A DNA stretch of 57,864 nucleotides from CAZOHG01 sp964579725 (GTDB lineage Bacteria; Zhuqueibacterota; JdFR-76; BMS3Abin05): NCBI GenBank assembly GCA_964579725.1, contig CAZOHG010000019.1:1-57864 (forward strand). Direction: 5' to 3'. The translations under genes were made by a program, and so were the position numbers. This document shows positions 42,995-52,042 of this stretch, one piece after another. The notes below the pieces were generated by a model that had not been told where the DNA came from, ran no database searches, and saw nothing but the letters and a program-made list of their open reading frames with translations. The first letter of the stretch is position 1. The number at the start of each line of letters is the position of its first letter.

Positions 42995-43348
42995 TCAATA
43001 GGTTACGTATTCAGCAAAACCTTTTTCAACCATTTCGTCATTTATATTGACCCAGGTTCCTTTCTCATTGAGCCAAATTTCTCCCAAAAATCGCCCCCAT
43101 TTTCCCCGCCTGTCTTTGAGGGTTTGAATCAAAACTTCTCTCCCCAAAATTCGGCTGCGCAGGTAATCGCGCGACGCGCGCCCTTTCTCTTTTTCGGAAC
43201 CGCGCAGTTCCGGGGCATTAATGCGCGCCAGACGGATTTTTTCATTTTTCCGCCAGGTGTAAAGTCCCAAATCGAGGTCGGCGTGAAGCGTGTCCCCGTC
43301 GTACACGCTGACCACAACCGCTTTGTAATGGTAAAGTTGATTCGTCAT
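42995..43348 (-). CDS. Thermonuclease-family (SNase-like) nuclease
   Basis: This 117-residue protein has the staphylococcal nuclease OB fold: VVSVYDGDTLHADLDLG (metal-binding Asp), IRLARINAPELRG (catalytic Arg and Glu), KWGRFLGEIW (second catalytic Arg) and MVEKGFAEYV. It is shorter than secreted SNase and has no signal peptide, so it is probably cytoplasmic. It would hydrolyse DNA or RNA with Ca2+. I chose the ATG at 43348 over an extension of 23 residues that lacks family similarity. Confidence 0.87.
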   Translation of the reverse strand: MTNQLYHYKAVVVSVYDGDTLHADLDLGLYTWRKNEKIRLARINAPELRGSEKEKGRASRDYLRSRILGREVLIQTLKDRRGKWGRFLGEIWLNEKGTWVNINDEMVEKGFAEYVTY

Positions 43349-43522
43349 GTCCGTTTTCCCGTCAGTAATTTGGGGCGGACTCTTTGTATTCGAGAACCGC
43401 CTGCTCACCACCGACAAACTTTGGCTCAGCGCTTAAACAGCAAGCGAAGGCTGCCTCAACGTTCTTAAAAGTTACTACAAATTGCCTGCTTACGCAAGTG
43501 TTTAATCCCTTTTACCCAAAAC

Positions 43523-43561
43523 AAAAATGGGATGCCGCCTGTACGCACGCCATCCCATTTT
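43523..43561 (-). terminator. Intrinsic terminator after the SlyD-type gene
   Basis: AAAATGGGATG (43524-43534) pairs with CATCCCATTTT (43551-43561), an 11-bp stem with a 16-nt loop. On the minus strand the stem ends in TTTT and is followed by TGTTTT. The symmetry would let it work in both directions. It lies 22 nt after the isomerase stop. Confidence 0.75.
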
Positions 43562-43583
43562 ATTGATGAAATCTTTGTTCAGC

Positions 43584-44069
43584 CTAATGTTCGTGTCCGC
43601 CCTCGCCGTGCACATGGCCGTGAGCCAACTCTTCAGGCGTTGCGTCCCTTACATCCACCAATTCAACCTCAAAGGTAAGGGTTTTGCCTGCCAACGGGTG
43701 GTTAAAATCGATTGTGACATCGTCGCCTTCAATTTTCCGAATGACGAACTGCTGGTTATTCCCGTCCGGCATGGTGGCCATAAATGACATGCCTTCCTCA
43801 AGCTCCACGTCGTTGGGAAAATCGGCACGATTGGCTACCTGAACCGCTTCTTTTACGTATTCACCGTAGCCGTCAGGTGGGGCTAAAACCACTGTTTTTT
43901 TGGAATGAATTAACATTCCCTGAATAGCCTCTTCCAATTTGGGAAGAATCTGCTGGTGTCCGCTGAGGAATGAAAAAGATTCCCGCCCTGTAGTGGTGTC
44001 CAGAAGATTTCCTTCTTCATCCGTAAGGACGTAGTTAATGGTCACAACCTGGTTTGATTCGATCGGCAT
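43584..44069 (-). CDS. SlyD-type FKBP peptidyl-prolyl isomerase with His-rich tail
   Basis: This 161-residue protein has the SlyD FKBP halves (VVTINYVLTDEEGNLLDTT, LSGHQQILPKLEEAIQGM, DGYGEY) around an insert-in-flap domain, then the FKBP end HPLAGKTLTFEVELVDVRDAT. The C-terminus EELAHGHVHGEGGHEH is a metal-binding tail, so it may carry nickel or zinc as well as fold proteins. AGGAG lies 8 nt before the ATG at 44069. It is bounded by its own terminator and a long upstream region. Confidence 0.92.
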   Translation of the reverse strand: MPIESNQVVTINYVLTDEEGNLLDTTTGRESFSFLSGHQQILPKLEEAIQGMLIHSKKTVVLAPPDGYGEYVKEAVQVANRADFPNDVELEEGMSFMATMPDGNNQQFVIRKIEGDDVTIDFNHPLAGKTLTFEVELVDVRDATPEELAHGHVHGEGGHEH

Positions 44070-44611
44070 TTTTTTCTCCTGCAATTAATTGTACAAATTC
44101 CGCCAAAAGACGGTTTTTCACCAATATCACATCACTTTCCCCCCTCAAACAGTTCTTTGGAAGGAAATCAATGAGTACTTCAATGTACAACGCAAAAAAT
44201 GTGAAATCCACAAAAATCACAAAAATGCTGGGAAAATTAATTAATCCACGCAGATAGTGGCATTTTGGCCCAAATTCCGGCATCTCCATTGAATTTTCAA
44301 AATGGATTTGGGGAGGTTGTCTATTGGCCAATTGGGGGGATTTGCCACGCTCTCCATTCAGGCCTTTTCGGTATCCCCCTTTTTCTTTCGAAATTCAGCC
44401 CAAAAAATAATCAAAAATAGACATATTCCAAAAAAATTTTGGCTAATTTTTCAAAAGGCTTGATTTCTCGGAATCATTTTTTTACATTGTCGTTACCCTC
44501 CACGCTTGATGAATTTCTACCCCGCCCCTTGGGGAATTTGACATCCCTTAACATTGCGAAAATCGATTTATTTGCCAATGGTCAAAAATGAACCAAATGG
44601 GAGACTCACCT
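44070..44611. other. Divergent intergenic region between the SlyD-type gene and the sulfatase
   Basis: This is about 540 nt with no supported gene, and it must hold promoters for both flanking transcripts. A perfect TTGACA occurs at 44538-44543 on the plus strand, but no good -10 lies at 16-18 nt. TACAAT occurs near the SlyD-type start on the minus strand without a matching -35. Composition is AT-rich, especially 44380-44500. Confidence 0.55.
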
Positions 44612-46525
44612 ATGCCAAAAAAGCTTTCGCGCAGACGGTTTCTCAAGCAGGTTGCCGCTGGTAGTGGGTTTGCTGTGACAGGATTACTTTACAAAGGAAA
44701 AAACACTCATGCTGAACACCTCCTTCAATTTCCGACACAACCCAATTTCCTTTTCTTAATTACAGATCAAGAACGAGCCACGCAGCATTTTCCCGAAGGA
44801 TGGGAGCAAGCAAACCTGCCCAATCTGACTCGCCTGAAAAACAACGGGCTGACTTTTACAAATGCTTTTTGCAATAGCTGCATGTGCTCACCAAGTCGGG
44901 CCACTTTTTTGACTGGTCTCTATCCTGCTCAACATCATGTGGTCGATACGTTACCGGAAGCGGAACACAATGCTTCGTCGGCAATAGAACCGGAATTGGA
45001 CCCGCAATTGCAAAACATGGCTAAAATGCTGAAGTCAGCCGGATACCGTGTGTATTACAAGGGAAAGTGGCACGTCAGTAAACCCCAGGGGGAGGAATGG
45101 AGTCCAGAAGATTTGCGCCGCTACGGATTTGACGAGTGGGACCCGCCGGATGCCGGCGAAGATGTTTCGCCGGAAAATTACGGCGGTGGACGAGCCGCTC
45201 ATGATCAACGGTTCGTAGACGATGCGGTCTCTTTTCTTCAATCCGTAGATACGAGTCAGCCTTTTGCGCTCTTTGTTTCTCTGGTAAATCCTCATGATGT
45301 GGCAGGTTATCCCAAAAATTTCGATCAAGATTATGATCGCAGCATGTTGGAGGGAGAGCTAAAACTGCCATCTACGGTTACCGAGGATTTGAAAACGAAT
45401 TACAAACCCAAAGCCCACGCCGAGCTTTTGACCAAGCTGGGTGCCGGATTGGGAACGCTTCCCACAGTCCCGAAAAAACTGAATTATTTGAACTTTTACG
45501 GCAATTTGCTGAAATATGTAGATAATCAAATGGGTCAGATTCTGGATGCTTTAAAGGCCCCCAGAAGTGGAGAGGCCCCATTATCCGAAAGTACTCTTGT
45601 TTTTCGATTCGCCGATCATGGCGAGATGGGACTATCGCACGGCGGCTTACGCCAAAAAATGTTTGTGACGTACGACGAGGCAATCCACGTGCCGCTGGTG
45701 GTGTCGAATCCGGTGCTTTTTCCCGCTCCTCGCACCAGTGACGCGCTGGTTTCCCTGATTGACCTTTTTCCCACCGTCGCCACTCTGGCACAAGTCCCGA
45801 ATCGAGAGCAATGGGAATTCAGAGGCATGGATTTTTCCAGTATCATTCTGGAACCATCGAGCGGTGAGGTGCAGGATGCAATCTTGTTTACATTTGATGA
45901 TGTCAAGGTCGGAATGGAAAATGTCGAGCAGTTTGTCGATCCACCCAATCGAATTCGTTGCATCCGCGAGAAAAACTGGAAATACGCCCGCTATTTCGAC
46001 GGTGAAGGTCAGGTTGATCCGGAATATGAGATGTACGATTTGATCAAAGACCCTCTGGAAATGGAAAATCTGGCGAACCCTTCCCACCCTCGCTACAACG
46101 ATGCCGAGGTAGTCGCGCAACGAGATCGATTGGCCGCCAAGCTGAAACAGTTGGAAAAGGAGAAATTGGCACCATTGGGCACAAAAATCGGGAGACCTGG
46201 AAATAGGCAAATCCCTCGTAAAATCAGGCTTTGGCAAAATTACCCCAATCCATTTTCCGTATCAAATGCGTCCAGGAAGGATAAAAATTCAATGACGCAT
46301 ATAAAATTCCAAGTCATTGAAAATGGTCCGGTTCATCTCAGCATTTACAACACAATCGGTCAGGTTGTCAAAACGCTGGTCAACGAAGAAAAAAGACCCG
46401 GAATATATCTGACATTCTGGGATGGCACGAATGCTTCCGGCCGCAAAGTGGCGGTTGGAATCTATTATTTTGTATTAAAAACGGCTGGGCAAGTGCTTTC
46501 CAGACAGATGGTCTTGACAAAATAA
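44612..46525 (+). CDS. Tat-signal sulfatase with C-terminal T9SS-type sorting domain
   Basis: This 637-residue sulfatase hydrolyses sulfate esters. The formylglycine motif is Cys92 in CSPSR, with metal-site segments ITDQER, KGKWHVSKP and RFADHGEMGLSHGG. The N-terminus SRRRFLKQ (residues 6-13) is a full twin-arginine Tat motif followed by a hydrophobic stretch. The last 90 residues (KIRLWQNYPNPF to the end) match the T9SS type A sorting tail. A maturase converting Cys to formylglycine is not in the window. I chose the ATG at 44612 with GGAG 8 nt upstream. The esterase gene follows by 69 nt. Confidence 0.88.
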   Translation: MPKKLSRRRFLKQVAAGSGFAVTGLLYKGKNTHAEHLLQFPTQPNFLFLITDQERATQHFPEGWEQANLPNLTRLKNNGLTFTNAFCNSCMCSPSRATFLTGLYPAQHHVVDTLPEAEHNASSAIEPELDPQLQNMAKMLKSAGYRVYYKGKWHVSKPQGEEWSPEDLRRYGFDEWDPPDAGEDVSPENYGGGRAAHDQRFVDDAVSFLQSVDTSQPFALFVSLVNPHDVAGYPKNFDQDYDRSMLEGELKLPSTVTEDLKTNYKPKAHAELLTKLGAGLGTLPTVPKKLNYLNFYGNLLKYVDNQMGQILDALKAPRSGEAPLSESTLVFRFADHGEMGLSHGGLRQKMFVTYDEAIHVPLVVSNPVLFPAPRTSDALVSLIDLFPTVATLAQVPNREQWEFRGMDFSSIILEPSSGEVQDAILFTFDDVKVGMENVEQFVDPPNRIRCIREKNWKYARYFDGEGQVDPEYEMYDLIKDPLEMENLANPSHPRYNDAEVVAQRDRLAAKLKQLEKEKLAPLGTKIGRPGNRQIPRKIRLWQNYPNPFSVSNASRKDKNSMTHIKFQVIENGPVHLSIYNTIGQVVKTLVNEEKRPGIYLTFWDGTNASGRKVAVGIYYFVLKTAGQVLSRQMVLTK

Positions 46526-46594
46526 TTAGAGGGAAATGGCTCCTTGCTCACCTTGGGAAAAAATAGTTACCGTCCAAAAAATTTGGAGGAAAAA

Positions 46595-48484
46595 ATGAAA
46601 CAGACAGGCACCCATCCGTTTATTGTTCTTGTAGCATTCTTTTTTTTCCTGTTCACTCCCTTTGAGACTTTCGCTAACAAAGTGGCCACTCCCGTATTTA
46701 ATGTCCAATCCGGGAAATATCACCATCCAATTACGGTTACAATTGACTGTGCGACCCCGGGAGCCACAATTTATTATACGATTGATGGCACCTTGCCCGA
46801 CACTGCTTCAACGATTTATCGCAACATTCCTATTCTGGTGGCCAATCACGCCTCTGGAGACACTCTCACGGGCACGGCCGATAATGATCCCGCTCCCACG
46901 GACTCTTCCTTTGCCCTCACATTATCTTCCATGACTATTAAAGCAATCGCCATGAAATCGGGCATGGAAAACAGCGATGTGGCTTCTGAAACCTATGTCA
47001 TTGATTTGGTCGATGGAACCTTTAACATCCCCTATGCCGATCCTCCGCCGGCGGACGGGGGCAAACATCTGCTGGATGTCTACCAGCCCCACGGACGACG
47101 GAACACGCCGGTGTTGTTGTTTATTCACGGTGGAGCCTGGCGACAAGGCGACAAAAATATGTATCTTGAACTGGGAAATACTTTTGCAGGCTATTATAAT
47201 GCGACAACCGTCATTGCCAGCTACCAACTCTCCTGCGATCCTTGGAACGCCAAACATCCGACCCACGTCAAAGACGTCGCCATGGCCTTTCGCTGGGTTC
47301 ATGATCATATTGCCGAATATGGAGGGGATGCCTCGGATATTTCCGTTTTTGGTCAATCCGCTGGCGGCCATTTATTGTCATTATTGGCGACAGATAGTAC
47401 GTACTTGGATTCGTTGGGTTTGCGTGTATCGTCGATCAAACGAGTCATTTCGATGAGCGGGGCGTACAATCTATATGATTTGGTCAAGTGGCCGCTGAAT
47501 CCTTTGGGATTGGGTGCCCAGGACGTTCTTATGTACAAGAGCCTTTGTGAAAACACTTTTGATAGTTGGGAAAAATCAGTTTTGGACGCGGCTTCTCCGT
47601 CCAGTTTTGTCAATCCGAATCAGCCGCCGTTTTATTTAATCACGCTGGAAGAAACAGATACCTTTCAGGATATGCCGGGGTTTCCCAAAGAAGCCGAAAA
47701 TTTTTACAATCGGATTCTGGCACTCAACGGTCCTTACGCACAATTGGACCTATTGCACCAGAACGATATTCCTCCAGAAATTCTTGCCCTCGACTTTCCC
47801 GGGGGCAGGAATGGGCACTCCCAGGAAATCTATGCCATTAATACTCGAAATTGGGACAGTCGCTCCTCGAAAATGGTGGCCTCTTATTTGAATTTGTTAC
47901 CAGAAGTTCCGGTTTTACTGAACCCACCCGCCGGTGCGACGAATCTTCCTAAAAACGTTACTTTTCAGTGGCAAGCCAGTAAAATGGCCACATATTATCG
48001 ATTACAGGTGTCGGCAGGTGGAATTTTCGATTCCCATAACATCATCTTTGATGCTTTAATTGGCGATACAACGTGGACGGTGCAGGGGCTTTCTCTTAAC
48101 TCAGAATATTTCTGGCGGGTACAGGCTATTAGTGCTGCCGGAGAAAGTGATTTTACATCGCCTCAAAATTTCTTTTCCTCGAATCCTACAAAAGTCACAG
48201 AAGAAACACATCTGCAACCCCACAAATGGCATCTTGCCATGTACCCTAATCCTTTCAGGGGTGGTGTTCATCTAACCGTGCGCGCACCCTGGCCCAGAGA
48301 AACGGGTACAATGGCCATATACGATTTGGCCGGACGCAAGGTACTGGTACGGAGTATTTCGATTCGACCAGGTGAAAATACGTTTTCCTGGAAACCGGAC
48401 AAATCAATAGCCAGCGGTGTCTATGTAGTTTATTTTAATTTGAACGGCGTACAATTGAGGGGGCAAGTTCTTTTGTTAAAATAA
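46595..48484 (+). CDS. Secreted multidomain esterase with C-terminal T9SS-type sorting domain
   Basis: This 629-residue protein has a Sec signal (about 1-28) and a chitobiase/beta-hexosaminidase C-terminal-like domain (about 30-137, VATPVFNVQSGKY and ATIYYTIDGTLP). An alpha/beta-hydrolase follows (about 150-435) with oxyanion HGGAW (178-182) and nucleophile Ser255 in GQSAGG. A fibronectin-III-like domain (about 440-530, NVTFQWQASKMATYYRLQV) and the sorting tail (AMYPNPFRGGVHL to the end) complete it. It resembles bacterial feruloyl or acetyl esterases acting on polysaccharides. GGAGG lies 5-6 nt before the ATG. With the sulfatase it forms a plus-strand operon. Confidence 0.85.
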   Translation: MKQTGTHPFIVLVAFFFFLFTPFETFANKVATPVFNVQSGKYHHPITVTIDCATPGATIYYTIDGTLPDTASTIYRNIPILVANHASGDTLTGTADNDPAPTDSSFALTLSSMTIKAIAMKSGMENSDVASETYVIDLVDGTFNIPYADPPPADGGKHLLDVYQPHGRRNTPVLLFIHGGAWRQGDKNMYLELGNTFAGYYNATTVIASYQLSCDPWNAKHPTHVKDVAMAFRWVHDHIAEYGGDASDISVFGQSAGGHLLSLLATDSTYLDSLGLRVSSIKRVISMSGAYNLYDLVKWPLNPLGLGAQDVLMYKSLCENTFDSWEKSVLDAASPSSFVNPNQPPFYLITLEETDTFQDMPGFPKEAENFYNRILALNGPYAQLDLLHQNDIPPEILALDFPGGRNGHSQEIYAINTRNWDSRSSKMVASYLNLLPEVPVLLNPPAGATNLPKNVTFQWQASKMATYYRLQVSAGGIFDSHNIIFDALIGDTTWTVQGLSLNSEYFWRVQAISAAGESDFTSPQNFFSSNPTKVTEETHLQPHKWHLAMYPNPFRGGVHLTVRAPWPRETGTMAIYDLAGRKVLVRSISIRPGENTFSWKPDKSIASGVYVVYFNLNGVQLRGQVLLLK

Positions 48485-48706
48485 TTCTCATTCAATCGTT
48501 GACAATGGCTGATTCCGAAAGATACAGCCATAAAATTAGCGCCCATCGTCGAGGTGGTTCGGCCGCCGGTTATTGAATCGATGGCCATTCAAAACGAATG
48601 CTTTTAGAAACGGTTTTGCACCCATCTTCTTAATTTTTGAGCCCCAAGTCAGTATGGGGACAGGGCAAGAGATTTTAAACGTCGGTTTCGGAGGCTGGAA
48701 ATAGCC

Positions 48707-49831
48707 TTATTGTTCAAGAAAAAGATTTTCGGCCTCCAATTGTCCCGGCAAAAGTCCTGGGGCAAGCGGCTCGGGCCGGGTGCAGGTGCTTTGAATCCGT
48801 TGGTGCCGGCCTTGTTCCGAGGCCTCCTGAAAAGAAAGCAAAACGTCCAACACGTGGTAAGCCATTTCTGCACTGGCCCGGTGCGGTCGGCCTTGTTGAA
48901 TTGCCGTTGCCAGATCCGCCAACCCGATCCCCCGTCGCACCTGATCGCTGTGCGTGAGTGGGATTGTGGCCCATTCATCCGAACGGGCACGACGCAGTCG
49001 TACGGGCCCACCAAACCCATTTGGATCGGGCAGACTCAATGTACCTTCGGAGCCGTAAATTTCAATAAACGGCAAATGGTGCCCCCAAACGTCAAAGCTG
49101 CTGATGAGCGTAGCCACCACCCCATTGGTAAAGTCCAGAACTCCCGCCACGTGCGTCGGCACTTCCACAGGAATGTGCGTACCGAATTGTTCCTCGTTGG
49201 TTACTAACCGTTCCGGGAAGCTGATTTTGGTAGAGCCGGTTGTGCGTGCCACGGGGCCAAGCAGTGAAACCAAGGCCGTTAAATAATACGGTCCGACGTC
49301 CAAAACTGGTCCGCCCCCTTTTTCGTAAAAAAAGGCGGGATTGGGGTGCCAGCCTTCGGGGCCGTGCGAGGCCACAAAGGCGGCTGCCGCTACGGGTTTC
49401 CCGATCCAGCCGTCGTCAATGAGCTTGCGGCAAGTCTGGAGACCGCCGCCCAAGAAAGTGTCCGGAGCACTCCCTACGCGTAGATTTTTCCGGGCGGCGA
49501 TTTCCAACACATTTTTTGCTTCCGTTTGATTGACGGCAAAGGGCTTTTCGCAATAAACGTGTTTCCCCGCTTTGAGAGCCGCCGCATTGATTTCCGCGTG
49601 TGCTTTGGGAACCGTCAGGTTCAAAATCAAATCGATCTCCGGATCGCTTAGCAGCTCTTTCACGGAACACACCCGAGAAACGCCGTATTCGTGAGCCTGT
49701 TCCTCGGCTTTCGCGGGGATTTTGTCGGCACAAGCAGCCAAGGTTAAAACAGTGTACGGTTTCATGCCTTCAAGGTAAGCGCTGCTAATGTTGCCACAGC
49801 CAATGATGCCCACTCTAATTTTTTCTGCCAC
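48707..49831 (-). CDS. Gfo/Idh/MocA-family oxidoreductase
   Basis: This 374-residue NAD(P)-dependent dehydrogenase has the N-terminal Rossmann motif VGIIGCGNISSAYL (residues 7-20), the catalytic CEKPFAVNQTEAK loop (Lys in EKP) and a beta-sheet C-terminal domain. GGGPVLDVGPYYL would hold substrate. It probably oxidises or reduces a sugar or inositol hydroxyl. The start is GTG with GGAGG 8-9 nt upstream and overlaps the isomerase gene by 17 nt. The substrate is unknown. Confidence 0.87.
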   Translation of the reverse strand: MAEKIRVGIIGCGNISSAYLEGMKPYTVLTLAACADKIPAKAEEQAHEYGVSRVCSVKELLSDPEIDLILNLTVPKAHAEINAAALKAGKHVYCEKPFAVNQTEAKNVLEIAARKNLRVGSAPDTFLGGGLQTCRKLIDDGWIGKPVAAAAFVASHGPEGWHPNPAFFYEKGGGPVLDVGPYYLTALVSLLGPVARTTGSTKISFPERLVTNEEQFGTHIPVEVPTHVAGVLDFTNGVVATLISSFDVWGHHLPFIEIYGSEGTLSLPDPNGFGGPVRLRRARSDEWATIPLTHSDQVRRGIGLADLATAIQQGRPHRASAEMAYHVLDVLLSFQEASEQGRHQRIQSTCTRPEPLAPGLLPGQLEAENLFLEQ

Positions 49832-50573
49832 GAGCCAATCCCTCCTGAATTAAGTAGGTGTAACTTTTCTGCACAGCCGTCATCATGTCCATGTCGGTTT
49901 CGTCAATTTCAACGATCATCCATTGGGTGGCACTGCCACCCGCCCGAACAATGGCGTGGAAATCTACCTCTCCCTCACCCACGGGACGCATGGGAACTCC
50001 CCTCTGACAGGGCCCGTCTTTAATGTGCAACAGCGGGGCTCTTGCGCCCAATTGCGCAACAATTTGGGCAGGGTCGACACCGGCCGTCTGCGCCCAATAA
50101 GTGTCAATCTCAAAAAAGACCTCCGGCGCAAGATTTTCCAATAAGATGTCAAAAGCCAATTTATTCCCAACTGACAGAAATTCAGCCCAGTGATTGTGAA
50201 TCCCAAAGGAAAGCCCGTGCTTTTGCACTTTTTCAAAGGCCGCATTAAATTTTCGGGCTGATTCCCGAACCGCTGCCTCGGTTGCAAAATCGGCTTCACT
50301 TAATCCTGAAACAAGGCGCGGTGCTCCTAAAATTTTCACTTCTTCAATAATCTGATCGGCCGCTTCGCCGAGCGGAAGAGGAACGTGGGCGCTGGGAACC
50401 TCCAACCCCAATCGTTGAAAAAGTACGGCGGCTTTTTCCGCCGTGGTTCCGGGAAAACCCGCCGGCTCAACTCCGACAAATCCCATTTCAGCGATTCGTT
50501 CGACGGCACCGGCAAAATCCCTTTCCAACTCGTGCCGAATCGTGTACAATTGCAAAGCAATCGGTGCAGGCAT
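49815..50573 (-). CDS. Sugar phosphate isomerase/epimerase-like TIM barrel
   Basis: This 252-residue AP-endonuclease-2-type barrel has IALQLYTIRHELERDF at the first strand and the metal ligands in FGIHNHWAEF, FEIDTYWAQTAG and LLHIKDG. Members include xylose-isomerase-like, inosose dehydratase (IolE) and 3-ketoglycoside-acting enzymes. AAGGGAG lies upstream of the ATG at 50573. It lies between two Gfo/Idh/MocA dehydrogenases, which suggests a shared oxidation-isomerisation pathway for a sugar or inositol. Confidence 0.85.
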   Translation of the reverse strand: MPAPIALQLYTIRHELERDFAGAVERIAEMGFVGVEPAGFPGTTAEKAAVLFQRLGLEVPSAHVPLPLGEAADQIIEEVKILGAPRLVSGLSEADFATEAAVRESARKFNAAFEKVQKHGLSFGIHNHWAEFLSVGNKLAFDILLENLAPEVFFEIDTYWAQTAGVDPAQIVAQLGARAPLLHIKDGPCQRGVPMRPVGEGEVDFHAIVRAGGSATQWMIVEIDETDMDMMTAVQKSYTYLIQEGLARGRKN

Positions 50574-50700
50574 TCTTTTCTCCCTTTCTCTTTCCATTTG
50601 TTCCAAATTGACTTTTTTACCAAAACGGCCGATTTAAAAGGCACGCTTTTCGCAACCGAACCTGAGAACAAGCAAATTTCAGGCAATTTTCCGGCGGGCT

Positions 50701-51954
50701 TCACCCGTACAACACTTCCCCTCCCCGCCCCTGCTGAATGAGAGGCACGTAGGTTTCAAGTTCCTGCTGGATTTTCGGGTCCGTTAAATCGATTTTTTCG
50801 CCCCGCTCGGCAGACAGATAGGCGGCCATGACCAGGCGTGTAATTTCCAACCCGTAACGCCAGGGCAAAAGTCCGTCTCGCCCCGCCAAAAAGGCGGCGG
50901 CTGCGTCGGCGTTCTCGTCCGTGTAGCCGTACAAATCGGGTTCATTATATTGAACCGAAAGCAATCCGCGGGAAGCGGTGGCCTTTTCCAGCGCCATTTC
51001 AGCGTTGGCGACCGCCTCTGCAGCCACGTCACCCACAAAAATTTGCAACGGAGAGATCAACGTGTTCACCTCAAAGGCGTACCCGGGGCCCATGCCGTCC
51101 ATGAAAAGCCGCAGCCCCTGTTTTTCAAACATCCAGGAATCCGTAAACTGGGCTTTTACTTGCTGACCGCTTTCGGGATTTTGGAACGTAACCAGCCCCG
51201 TGGCAAAATCCTCCGCAGGGGTTCGCGCGTAATCCACACCGCGCTCCGCCCGTAATTTTTCACGCCATCGGGGAAGTCCCCATTTTAGAAGGGCGGTTTC
51301 TGCCGAAACCGCGACGGGGCGCAAAAAAGTGGGCGATTGACCGGCGGGCGTGAGCAGGTACCACCCCACGGCAATGCTGTGGCACCCCATATCTGACAAC
51401 ACCCCGCCTCCCTGACGGGTCGGGTCCCAGAACCAGGGTTCGTGGGGTCCGCCGTGTTCCTCCGCCGAGCGCGTCAGAACAAGAGGCCCCATGGCTCGTT
51501 CCTGCGGAGCCAATTGCGTTTTTTGGGTGCGAATGGGCTTCATAAAAATCTGGTTCTCAAAATAGGCCGTGTGCAAGCGGACGGACTCCGCTAAGTGTAC
51601 CAAACGACGAGCTTCTTGCACATTTCGGCCGAGGGGTTTTTCGCAAATGACGCCCCTCAAATCGGCTCCGGCTTTTTGAGCGTCGACAATTTCTTCCATG
51701 ATTTCGAGTCGTACAAAATTAGGCGCAAAAATGGCAAGAGCGTCTACGTGGGGCACCATTTCTCGGACAGAGTCAAAAACTTTTCCCGCGCCAAGCCCCT
51801 TGTCTCGCACCACGCGAGACAACGCCTCGGCCTTTTCTCGTGTACGCGACACGATCCCGGCAATTTCAACCTGCCGCACCTGTTCAATAGCTCTGGCGTG
51901 AAAATGGGCAACAAATCCCGCTCCAACAAAACCCAGACGAAGTACCGAAGACAT
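50701..51954 (-). CDS. Gfo/Idh/MocA-family oxidoreductase
   Basis: This 417-residue dehydrogenase has the N-terminal nucleotide fold LGFVGAGFVAHFHARAI, the catalytic CEKPLGRNVQEARR loop and a C-terminal domain with GGGVLSDMGCHSIAVGWYLL. It is only distantly similar to the other Gfo protein at 48707, so it is not a recent duplication. GGGAGG lies 7 nt before the ATG at 51954. It is first of three genes that look like one sugar-oxidation unit. Confidence 0.87.
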   Translation of the reverse strand: MSSVLRLGFVGAGFVAHFHARAIEQVRQVEIAGIVSRTREKAEALSRVVRDKGLGAGKVFDSVREMVPHVDALAIFAPNFVRLEIMEEIVDAQKAGADLRGVICEKPLGRNVQEARRLVHLAESVRLHTAYFENQIFMKPIRTQKTQLAPQERAMGPLVLTRSAEEHGGPHEPWFWDPTRQGGGVLSDMGCHSIAVGWYLLTPAGQSPTFLRPVAVSAETALLKWGLPRWREKLRAERGVDYARTPAEDFATGLVTFQNPESGQQVKAQFTDSWMFEKQGLRLFMDGMGPGYAFEVNTLISPLQIFVGDVAAEAVANAEMALEKATASRGLLSVQYNEPDLYGYTDENADAAAAFLAGRDGLLPWRYGLEITRLVMAAYLSAERGEKIDLTDPKIQQELETYVPLIQQGRGGEVLYG

Positions 51955-52042
51955 TTTGGAACCTCCCTTTCTAACAAAAGAACAGCATTTTTTGTACCGA
52001 AATCGATTGCATTTCTTGAATCCATCCTCCAAAGGGGGAATT

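Noticed and set aside
44538..44543. Perfect TTGACA upstream of the sulfatase as a promoter -35
   Set aside because: No acceptable -10 hexamer at 16-18 nt spacing, so not called.
48505..48531. ATGGCTG/CAGCCAT hairpin after the esterase gene
   Set aside because: A 7-bp stem with a 13-nt loop and no T-run on the plus strand, so not a convincing terminator.
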